A stretch of 24,567 nt of DNA, from contig JAJYSW010000020.1 of NCBI GenBank assembly GCA_021793335.1, forward strand, positions 1-24,567. The letters run 5' to 3'. Source of the DNA: Actinomycetes bacterium (lineage in GTDB: Bacteria; Actinomycetota; Actinomycetes; Mycobacteriales; Micromonosporaceae). How positions within the stretch are numbered: position 1 is the stretch's first letter; every line of letters begins with the position of its first letter. Made by a program: the position numbers and the translations under genes. The notes below the pieces were generated by a model. That model saw nothing but the letters and a program-made list of their open reading frames with translations, was not told where the DNA came from and made no database searches. This document shows positions 7,845 through 14,172 of the stretch, one piece after another.

Positions 7845-8597
7845 TTACTTCTTGCCCTGCGCGGCGACGGCCGCGGCGGCCGCGGCGGCGGCCTCGGGGT
7901 CGAGGTACTCGCCGCCGGGGACGGTCGGCTTGAGGGTCGCCTCGTCGAGTTCGTAGCGCAGCGGCATCCCGGTGGGGATGTTCAGGCCCACGATCTCCTC
8001 GTCGGAGATGCCGTCGAGGTGCTTGACCAGGGCTCGCAGCGAGTTGCCGTGCGCGGCCACGAGCACGGTCTTACGGGCCTTGAGGTCGGGAACGATCCCG
8101 TCGTACCAGTACGGGAGCATCCGCTCCAGCACGTCCTTGAGGCATTCGGTCTCGGGGCGCACCTCGGGGGCGAGATCGGCGTAACGCGGGTCGGCGGCCT
8201 GCGAGAATTCGGAGTCGGCCTCGATGGGCGGCGGCGGGGTGTCGTAGGAGCGGCGCCAGATCATGAACTGCTCCTCGCCGAACTCGTCGCGGACCTGGGC
8301 CTTGTCCTTGCCCTGGAGCGCCCCGTAGTGGCGCTCGTTGAGCCGCCAGTGCCGCTTGACCGGGATCCAGGAGCGGGCGGCTTCGTTCAGCGAGAGCTCG
8401 GCGGTGTTGATGGCGCGGCGCAGCAGCGAGGTGTGCACGACATCGGGCAGCAGATCGGCCTCGGCCAGCAGCCGCCCGCCGCGACGGGCCTCGTCCTCGC
8501 CGGCGGCCGAGAGCTTGACGTCGACCCAGCCGGTGAACAGGTTCTTGGCGTTCCATTCGCTTTCGCCGTGGCGAAGCAGCACGAGAGTGTAGGTCAT
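7845..8597 (-). CDS. gpmA: 2,3-bisphosphoglycerate-dependent phosphoglycerate mutase
   Basis: A 250-residue cytoplasmic glycolytic enzyme interconverting 3- and 2-phosphoglycerate. The phosphohistidine motif LLRHGESEWN places the catalytic H10 next to R9. E88 in LNERHYGALQGK is the usual acid/base residue. The second histidine is H183 in AAHGNSLRAL. The length equals that of E. coli GpmA. The C-terminus ends in an Ala-rich tail plus QGKK. ATG at 8597 is chosen because homology begins at MTYTLVLLRHG and AGGA lies seven bases upstream; a 13-codon longer frame has no support. The gene precedes senX3–regX3 as in mycobacteria (gpm1). Confidence 0.95.
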   Translation of the reverse strand: MTYTLVLLRHGESEWNAKNLFTGWVDVKLSAAGEDEARRGGRLLAEADLLPDVVHTSLLRRAINTAELSLNEAARSWIPVKRHWRLNERHYGALQGKDKAQVRDEFGEEQFMIWRRSYDTPPPPIEADSEFSQAADPRYADLAPEVRPETECLKDVLERMLPYWYDGIVPDLKARKTVLVAAHGNSLRALVKHLDGISDEEIVGLNIPTGMPLRYELDEATLKPTVPGGEYLDPEAAAAAAAAVAAQGKK

Positions 8598-8766
8598 GCC
8601 TCCATCCTGCCGCCCGGCGGCGGGGCGCAGAGGCACCTCGCCCTTGTGATGTGGCCGACGTCGCCTTGCACAGCAGCGGGCGCGGCCGTCGCCGCGGGGC
8701 TCGGGCTGGGGAAGGAGCCTGCCGTGCAGGACGCGCCGCCGGTGCTGCCGGAAAGGCCCTCGCAGC

Positions 8767-9243
8767 TCACTCCCGGGGTCTAAGGTGCTCGAATGCCGCC
8801 AGGTTCTTCGTCGATTCGCCTCTGGCGAGGCGCCAGCGCCATTCAGCGGTGATAGAGGAGGCGAAACCGAGATCCAAGATCACGTTGAACGTCTCGTCGG
8901 CGGCCTCCAGCACCGAGCCCAGCACCCGGTCCAGTTCCTCGGCGTTCACCGAGGCGAGCGGCAGCCGCCCCACCAGGTGTATGTCGCCCGACTCGTCGAT
9001 CGCGAACGCGACGGCATAGAGCCTGCCGTTGCGCCGCAGCAGTTCCGCCCAGACCGCCTCGGCGTTCTCTTCGGGACGGCGCGAGACGAACGCCTCCACG
9101 CGCAGCGCGTGGTCTTCGATGATCAGCGAGCACGGCGTCGACAGCTTGCGCCGTCCCGGCAGCGCCAGCGACACCGAGCGCGGTCCGTCGGCCCGGTGCT
9201 CCAGGCCCAGTTCGTCCAGTGCGGCGGTGAGGTTCTCGATCAC
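8767..9243 (-). CDS. YbjN-domain protein
   Basis: A 158-residue protein with the YbjN / type III secretion chaperone-like fold seen in Rv0487 of M. tuberculosis, which lies between mshA and gpm1. Visible family features are the LPGRRKLSTPCSLIIED strand region, RVEAFVSRRPEEN, and LYAVAFAIDESGDIHLVGRLPL, ending in an amphipathic helix. No signal peptide or membrane segment is seen. The biochemical role of the family in actinomycetes is unknown; a chaperone or regulatory function is only inferred from the fold. The GTG start at 9243 has GAGG very close upstream. The LysE-type gene found after Rv0487 in mycobacteria is absent, leaving a 169-base gap to gpmA. Confidence 0.82.
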   Translation of the reverse strand: MIENLTAALDELGLEHRADGPRSVSLALPGRRKLSTPCSLIIEDHALRVEAFVSRRPEENAEAVWAELLRRNGRLYAVAFAIDESGDIHLVGRLPLASVNAEELDRVLGSVLEAADETFNVILDLGFASSITAEWRWRLARGESTKNLAAFEHLRPRE

Positions 9244-9333
9244 TGCCTCAGCGTAGTCAACACCCGGTGCGGGAGCGGCTTCGACCAGAAGACCGAGGAG
9301 CGCGCTGTTCGGTGCGCCTATGCCTCGGTGCGC

Positions 9334-10068
9334 CTATGCCGATGCCTCGGCGATCTGATCGCGCATCTGATCGGCGAGATCGGCGAGAGTCTCGACATAC
9401 GGTTCGATATCGGGCCGGTGCTCTTCTTCGAGCGCCTTCTTCTGGAGTTCGAGTTGGATGACCAGGTTGTCGTGTTGGAACAACATGAAGCAGTGGATGC
9501 CTCTGCCGTCGGGATCCCAGGTGTTGAGGTCATCGCTCAGCTCGACGATGTTGATCAGCGTGACAGCGTCCCAACCCTCGAACTCAAGGTCCCTGATATC
9601 GGCCTGTGGCAGTTCCTCCTCAGGGAGGTGCCTATCGATATGCGTCGGGTCGTTGTACGGGTAGATGTCCCAAGGTTCGAGCCGAATCTCGGCCATCTGA
9701 TCGGCGATGGTCGCGTACTGCCCGCCTACCGTGAATTCCGCATTGAAGTGTGAATAGGTGTCGTTCAGGTGGAATTCTGAAGAGCAGATCTCGCTAGCAG
9801 GCGTATAGTCCGGTTTCGAAGTCTGGTCTTCGTTGGTGTCCCAGATTATCGTCTGATCGCCGATCGAGGCGAAGCCCTCGTAATCGAGGTTCCCGCAAAG
9901 CGATTCGGGAATCCTGGTGTATGTGAACTGCTCGTCGACCGCAGTGGTCTGTGCATCTGGTATATCCGCCTCTGGCTCATGGCACCCAGAGGCGGCGAAG
10001 GAGGTGGTCATCAGTAGCAGGATGATTCCATGCTTACGTGCGAATGTCTGCAGCGGGCGGCTCTTCAT
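9334..10068 (-). CDS. Putative lipoprotein, third gene of an inserted module
   Basis: A 244-residue protein from the ATG at 10068. The N-terminus has a basic start (KSRPLQTFARKHG), the hydrophobic core IILLLMTTSFAA and a lipobox-like ASGC, so C29 would be lipidated and the protein held on the outer face of the membrane. The rest is acidic and hydrophilic, with two further cysteine pairs (SLCGNLD, SEICSSE) and one more at GIHCFML. A C-terminal helix is rich in Glu, Lys and Leu. No family is recognised. Its ATG has GGAA six bases upstream. A TTG at 10083 would instead overlap the preceding TGA and add five residues, so coupling is possible either way. Base composition is low for the window. Confidence 0.72.
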   Translation of the reverse strand: MKSRPLQTFARKHGIILLLMTTSFAASGCHEPEADIPDAQTTAVDEQFTYTRIPESLCGNLDYEGFASIGDQTIIWDTNEDQTSKPDYTPASEICSSEFHLNDTYSHFNAEFTVGGQYATIADQMAEIRLEPWDIYPYNDPTHIDRHLPEEELPQADIRDLEFEGWDAVTLINIVELSDDLNTWDPDGRGIHCFMLFQHDNLVIQLELQKKALEEEHRPDIEPYVETLADLADQMRDQIAEASA

Positions 10069-10079
10069 GACGGTTCCAG

Positions 10080-11081
10080 TCAATTCCGGCCTGCAGGCGA
10101 AGTGATGACTCTACTGCTCACTGAGGGATCGCTGCTTTTGGCATCTTTTCGCCAAGGATCAATCACCTCATCGAGTTGTGCTGTGAATCGTGATTGCTCA
10201 TCGGCCATGACCTCTTCCATCGTGTCGAAGGCTTCGTGGATATTGGCGATGAGTTTGTCGATATCGGCATTGCTCAAGACGACTTCCCTGGTGGGAGAGA
10301 GGTCGAACGCGGCCGGCAAGGTCGCTGCAGCGCCCGCGATTGTCGCCCAGATCACCGGGAGCATGCCGCCAGTGGTGGCGGAGGCGATCGTGGCCCCGCC
10401 TGCGATGATCGCGACAGGGAGCACCAGGGAATCGTCGGTGTCCTTGGTGTACAGCGCCTCCTTGACCGTATTGGCCATCTCATCGAGGTACTTATTCGCC
10501 TTGATCTGGATGGCGGCGAGATTATCGGCTGCGAAAGCGAAGGCCATGGCCATATCGCGGTGGTTCTGGAGCGCTTCGGCAAGGTTGTCGCCGAAGTTCT
10601 CCTGGAGGTAGTTGCCGCCGTCGCCGTTCCAGTCCGCGATCTTCTGCTGGACCACGACCACCTTCTGGGCGATCTGATCCTCGATTTCCTGAGCGAGTCT
10701 GATCAGGCCCTCGGTGAACCTGTGGAGGTCGTAAAGGTCTCTCGCCATGATGCCCGAAATCCTGTCCTGGATTTCACTGAGCGATGTTTCCGCCGCCTGC
10801 CGCGCCTCAGCGGCGCAGTCTTCCTCCATGCTCTCGGGGAGGAGTGTCCGCGTCAACGAGCCGCTTCCGTAGCACTCTGTGAGAAAGTCGGAGATCCGAT
10901 ATCGAGGTCCGCTACTGGACGGCCCCCGCCCCTCGTAGAGCTCAGCCATGGCTTCGGCGGCGGCCTTGTGGAAGTACCGGCCTGCCAGAGGCATGCGCAT
11001 CTCCTCGAACTCGGCCACGACCTCGTCGACGTCCGGGACGCCGTCGTCGAGAAGGCTCTGGAAGTCCGTGAACCCCGCCAT
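10080..11081 (-). CDS. Helical protein with hydrophobic hairpin, second gene of the module
   Basis: A 333-residue protein of unknown family. Residues 1–230 are strongly helical and acidic, with long amphipathic stretches (ISGIMARDLYDLHRFTEGL, LIRLAQEIEDQIAQKVVVVQQK) recalling WXG100/LXG-type secreted proteins. Residues about 225–270 form a hydrophobic, Gly/Ala-rich region (LVLPVAIIAGG through LPVIWATIAGAAATLPAAF) that could be two membrane helices or an amphipathic pore-type hairpin. The last 60 residues are hydrophilic. No signal peptide is seen. The start ATG at 11081 follows GGAGGG with a seven-base spacer located in the end of the upstream gene. The stop falls 11 bases before the lipoprotein ATG. 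A type VII secretion substrate is an inference from helix content and neighbours. Confidence 0.7.
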   Translation of the reverse strand: MAGFTDFQSLLDDGVPDVDEVVAEFEEMRMPLAGRYFHKAAAEAMAELYEGRGPSSSGPRYRISDFLTECYGSGSLTRTLLPESMEEDCAAEARQAAETSLSEIQDRISGIMARDLYDLHRFTEGLIRLAQEIEDQIAQKVVVVQQKIADWNGDGGNYLQENFGDNLAEALQNHRDMAMAFAFAADNLAAIQIKANKYLDEMANTVKEALYTKDTDDSLVLPVAIIAGGATIASATTGGMLPVIWATIAGAAATLPAAFDLSPTREVVLSNADIDKLIANIHEAFDTMEEVMADEQSRFTAQLDEVIDPWRKDAKSSDPSVSSRVITSPAGRN

Positions 11082-11084
11082 GGC

Positions 11085-11563
11085 CTATCCCTCCAGCTCT
11101 TCGAGGTACCGGTCGGCCCGGCGATTCAGCTCTTCACCGCGTGAGAGCGAGGTGGTGTTGTCGTAGTCCTGATAGTCGGTCGGGGCGCGGACATCACTTT
11201 CATAATCGCCCGAATCGACCTGTTCCAGCAGGTCCTCCATCTGCCTCTTGATCTCGTCCTCGGTCTGAGTGACGTCATCGGCGGCGTCTTCCGACAAGAG
11301 GCCCATGGCCCGGAGGCCATCGGCGCTTTCCTCGAAACACTGGTAGCCGAACAGGTGAGCGTCCAGGATCGCCTCCCCGAACTCGTTGCCGCCGCCGGCT
11401 CCCCCGGCGGAGCCATGAACGGTCGGTGATAGGTCTTGCCGAGATCCCCGAGAGTGGTGGTGAATACGTCGTACTCATCGGCCGGTCGAGGCAGGTAGAT
11501 CTGACCGGCTTCATAGATCTGGTCGGCATGGACTACGAAGTCCGGGGCGGGCGTCTCCGCCAC
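11085..11563 (-). pseudogene. Small WXG100/EspC-like gene, apparently frameshifted
   Basis: Two frames each carry half of a plausible protein. Frame A starts at GTG 11563, with GGAGG ten bases upstream, and codes a sensible first 43 residues (MAETPAPDFVVHADQIYEAG through LGDLGK). It then becomes Arg/Ser/Thr-rich nonsense. Frame B is protein-like from codon GAC at 11435 (DLSPTVHGSAGGAGGGNEF) through the stop at 11085, yet has no start codon before 11306. Joining them at about 11435 gives 159 residues: helix, Gly-rich turn, helix, then an acidic coiled tail. This resembles the small helical-hairpin proteins of type VII secretion, though no WXG is present. One base missing near the AAG codon explains the break. 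It could be a true mutation, a sequencing error or recoding. The stop lies three bases before the next start. Confidence 0.65.
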
Positions 11564-11659
11564 GGGGGTGGAGCCTCCGTGCGATACGTAAAGAGCGTCT
11601 TCGGTGACCGACTGTATCAGTGGAGAGTAAATGAGACAGTGCGCCCGTATCGGGTGGAG

Positions 11660-11673
11660 GGCTCAAATGAGCC
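11660..11673 (-). terminator. Small hairpin just after mshA
   Basis: GGCTC (11660–11664) and GAGCC (11669–11673) pair around a four-base loop, starting two bases beyond the mshA stop. It is weak and may not stop transcription. The 111-base gap before the module gene is notably A/T-rich for the window and probably holds that module's promoter. Confidence 0.3.
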
Positions 11674-11674
11674 G

Positions 11675-12979
11675 TCAGCTCGCGAGCTGCGCCGCGCGCT
11701 TCGTATCGACGGCACGGGAGTACGCGGCGCGCGTGTCCGCCGCCGTCGCGCTCCACGAGAACGCCGCCGCGTGCTCGCGCGCGCCCGAGGCCAGGCGCTC
11801 GCGCAGCTCCGCCTCGCCCAGGATCCGCCGCAGCGCCCCGGCCCAATCCTCGTCCGAGTGCGAGTCGACCAGCAGCCCCGATCGCCCCTCGTCCACGGCG
11901 GTCGGCAGCCCCCCGACCCGCGAGGCCAGCACCGGCGTCCCGCTCGCCTGCGCTTCGAGGGCGACCAGCCCGAAGGACTCGTTGTGGCTGGGCACGGCCA
12001 CCACGTCGGCCGCCCGGTACACCTGCGCCAGCGCCTCGCCGGAGCGCGGCGCCCGCCACTGCACCCCGTCGCCCAGCCCCAGCTCGCACGCCAGCTTCGG
12101 CAGCCAGTACAGATCGGTGTTCGAGGGCCCGCCCACGAACACCGGGACGATGCGCGCTGCCAGGTCCGGGTCGGTCCGGCGCAGCCTCGCGAGCCCGCGC
12201 AGCAGCACATCGGGGGCCTTGGCCGGCTGAATCCGGCCCACGAACGCCACCACCAGCGCCTCCTCCGGCAGGTCCAGCGACCGGCGGGCCGCCCCGCGGT
12301 CGCCGGGCGCGAAGACGTCCAAGTCCACGCCCGGGTGCACGATCTCGACGCGCCCGGGGTCGGCCCCGTAGTGGTCCCGCAGCTCGGCGGCCTCGGCGGC
12401 CGTGTTGGCGATCAGCAGATCGGCCTCGGCGGCGACCTGCTCCTCGCCGATCACCCGCGTGTGCGGCTCGGGCCGGTCGCCCTCGGCCAGCTGCGCGTTC
12501 TTGACCTTCGCGAGCGTGTGGAACGTCTGCACCAAGGGCACGCCCCATCGCTCGGCGGCCACCCACCCGGCCTGCCCCGACAGCCAGTAGTGGGCGTGAA
12601 TGAGGTCGTAGTGCCCGGCGGGGCGGTGCGCCTCGACCCGGAGCAGCCCTCCGGTGAAGGCGCACAGCTGCGTCGGCAGGTCGTTCTTCGACAGGCCCTC
12701 GAACGGCCCGGCGGGGAGATGGTGGACGAGCACGCCGGGTGCGGCCTCGACGGTGGGCGGCTCCTCGGAGCTGGTGGCGCGCGTGAAGATCTCGACCTCG
12801 ACCCCGGATCGGGCGAGTTCGGTGGCGGTGTTGAGGACGTAGACGTTCATGCCTCCGGCGTCGCCGGTGCCGGGCTGCGCCAGTGGGGAGGTGTGGACCG
12901 AGATCATCGCGACGCGCCGGATGCCGCGGTGGCGGCATCGGGCCCGGAACGCCGGGGTTCGCTGGTGCTGCACTTGCAT
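11675..12979 (-). CDS. mshA: D-inositol-3-phosphate glycosyltransferase MshA
   Basis: A 434-residue GT4-family (GT-B fold) enzyme that catalyses the first step of mycothiol synthesis, joining GlcNAc from UDP-GlcNAc to 1D-myo-inositol 3-phosphate. The Gly-rich acceptor loop is at 37–44 (GTGDAGGM), preceded by HTSPLAQP. HAHYWLSGQ is present. The hinge segment begins FVGRIQPAKAPDVLLRGL. The nucleotide-sugar motif ESFGLVALE spans E334–E342 and is followed by GTPVLASRVGGLP. ATG at 12979 is preferred because AGGAG lies eight bases upstream and the homology starts about 20 residues later; the frame runs on to 13237 without family-like sequence. It is divergent from the TetR gene. Mycothiol is the main low-molecular-weight thiol of actinomycetes. 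Confidence 0.93.
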   Translation of the reverse strand: MQVQHQRTPAFRARCRHRGIRRVAMISVHTSPLAQPGTGDAGGMNVYVLNTATELARSGVEVEIFTRATSSEEPPTVEAAPGVLVHHLPAGPFEGLSKNDLPTQLCAFTGGLLRVEAHRPAGHYDLIHAHYWLSGQAGWVAAERWGVPLVQTFHTLAKVKNAQLAEGDRPEPHTRVIGEEQVAAEADLLIANTAAEAAELRDHYGADPGRVEIVHPGVDLDVFAPGDRGAARRSLDLPEEALVVAFVGRIQPAKAPDVLLRGLARLRRTDPDLAARIVPVFVGGPSNTDLYWLPKLACELGLGDGVQWRAPRSGEALAQVYRAADVVAVPSHNESFGLVALEAQASGTPVLASRVGGLPTAVDEGRSGLLVDSHSDEDWAGALRRILGEAELRERLASGAREHAAAFSWSATAADTRAAYSRAVDTKRAAQLAS

Positions 12980-13280
12980 CTGTCCTCTCCTGCGGTGCCC
13001 TGTGTGGGGCGCCTCGGGTCCCTCGCCGGAGCGGGGGAGGCGTGTGTCGGTCGAGTCGCCCATTGGCACAACGCGCAAAACCCTCGTAATCCTTCCGCCG
13101 TTCGCCCGTCGTCGGCAAGTGCCGTCCCCCACGAAGTGATGAAACCCGCATGACCTTCCGGTTCGCCCGACCGAGCGATAAGCCAGAAATTTGTTCGCGA
13201 CACGACCGGCAATGAAGCTCAAAACCGGGCAAGTCATCCATGATGGGGAGACTTGTCATCACGAGGGGGGAGACAACACC
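12980..13280. other. Divergent intergenic region between mshA and the TetR gene
   Basis: These 301 bases have no credible gene. They must contain promoters for mshA (leftward) and the TetR gene (rightward). A candidate operator lies at 13230–13255. An oxidative-stress (SigR-type, GGAAT…GTT) promoter was looked for upstream of mshA; GGATT with GTT 15 bases later is close, but the spacing is wrong. Confidence 0.5.
13230..13255 (+). promoter_or_regulatory. Candidate TetR operator
   Basis: The inverted repeat CAAGTC-N14-GACTTG has a second dyad, CATC-CAT-GATG (13235–13245), nested in its left part. It sits 25 bases upstream of the TetR start, the usual place for an autoregulatory site. Assignment is by position and symmetry only. 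Confidence 0.4.
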
Positions 13281-13955
13281 ATGAGCACGGCCACTGTGCC
13301 AGCCGCCAGGCAGCCCACGATGTCGCCGGCGCCGAGGCTCGGCGCCGCACACTCACTGCGCCGCCTGCCCGTCCAAGAACGCAGCGCCGCCCGCGTCCGC
13401 CGGATGCTCGACGCCGCCGCCGACCTGATCGAAGAGGTCGGCTACGACCGCCTGTCGACCACGGCCATCGCCCAACGCGCCGACGTCGCCATCGGATCGG
13501 TCTACCAGTTCTTCGGCGATAAGCGCTCGCTCGCCGAAGCGCTCAGCAGACGCTACATCGACATGTACTTCGAGCGCCTCACGGCGCGCTTCGACGAGGA
13601 GCCGCCCGCCGACTGGCGCGCGGGCGTCGAGGTCGCCATCGGCGAATACGCCGACCTGTACCGCACCGCGCCCGGTTTCCGGGTCCTGCACCTGGCCGAC
13701 GTGATCGACCCGGGACGCATCGGCGCCACCCCCACCGGCGGTGATGTCATCGCCGAGAAGATCCGCGCCGGCCTCGAACAGCGCTTCGGCATCAGCGGCG
13801 ACGACCAGCCGCTCGCCGAGACGGTCACCGTGGCCGTCGAGACCGGTCAGGCGCTGGTCCGCCTGGCGTTCCGCCGCGACGCCGAAGGCGACCCGGCGGC
13901 CATCGCGGAAGCGAAACGCGTCGTCTGCGACTACCTGGACCGCCGCCTGTCGTAG
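13281..13955 (+). CDS. TetR/AcrR-family transcriptional regulator
   Basis: A 224-residue DNA-binding repressor. After a disordered N-terminus of about 35 residues, the TetR helix-turn-helix runs from RVRRMLDAAADLIEEVGYD through LSTTAIAQRADVAIGSVYQFFGDKRSLAEAL (about residues 38–85). The remaining helical part is the ligand and dimerisation domain, with an unidentified ligand. ATG at 13281 is chosen because GGGGGGAG lies eight bases upstream; the frame extends 30 codons further without support. It is divergent from mshA and may repress itself and possibly mshA through the dyad at 13230. A bipartite hairpin terminator follows, so it is probably monocistronic. Confidence 0.9.
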   Translation: MSTATVPAARQPTMSPAPRLGAAHSLRRLPVQERSAARVRRMLDAAADLIEEVGYDRLSTTAIAQRADVAIGSVYQFFGDKRSLAEALSRRYIDMYFERLTARFDEEPPADWRAGVEVAIGEYADLYRTAPGFRVLHLADVIDPGRIGATPTGGDVIAEKIRAGLEQRFGISGDDQPLAETVTVAVETGQALVRLAFRRDAEGDPAAIAEAKRVVCDYLDRRLS

Positions 13956-13983
13956 AACACTCACCCGCCCGCGCCGGGACACA

Positions 13984-14029
13984 CGACCGCGCCGAGCCGA
14001 CTAGTCTCAATAGTCGACCGGCGCGGTCG
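13984..14029 (+). terminator. Two-tier hairpin terminator after the TetR gene
   Basis: An outer stem CGACCGCGCCG (13984–13994) pairs with CGGCGCGGTCG (14019–14029). After a small internal bulge, an inner stem CGACTA (13998–14003) pairs with TAGTCG (14011–14016) around a seven-base loop. It starts 28 bases after the stop at 13955. Confidence 0.82.
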
Positions 14030-14073
14030 CGTACGTTCGGGACCGGCCGGTCGGTGCGCTCACGTAGGTTCGG
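14030..14073 (+). repeat. Imperfect direct repeat upstream of the MFS–Tmk gene
   Basis: CGTACGTTCGG (14030–14040) and CGTAGGTTCGG (14063–14073) lie 33 bases apart, about three helical turns, with similar GGCCGG tails. They lie 100–143 bases upstream of the start at 14173 and could be tandem regulator sites. Confidence 0.35.
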
Positions 14074-14172
14074 AGTACGGCCGGCCCCGGCACGGCCGAG
14101 CGACCGCCCCGGCCGCGCGACCACCGGCCCCGCAGTCGACCCCGCGCGGTCTCACGGATGTTGAGGAGTGGC

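Noticed and set aside
8598..8766. Missing LysE-type gene (Rv0488 counterpart) hidden in the gap
   Set aside because: The 169-base gap is too short and no frame resembles a LysE membrane protein.
11426..11444. Programmed -1 frameshift site
   Set aside because: There is no slippery heptamer around the AAG codon at 11435–11437, so an indel or sequencing error is more likely.
11426..13153. 575-codon plus-strand open frame opposite mshA
   Set aside because: This is a typical high-GC antisense shadow; the minus strand carries all MshA motifs.
12980..13190. SigR-type promoter for mshA
   Set aside because: GGATT and GTT are present, but the spacing is 15 rather than about 18–19 bases, and the first box is imperfect.
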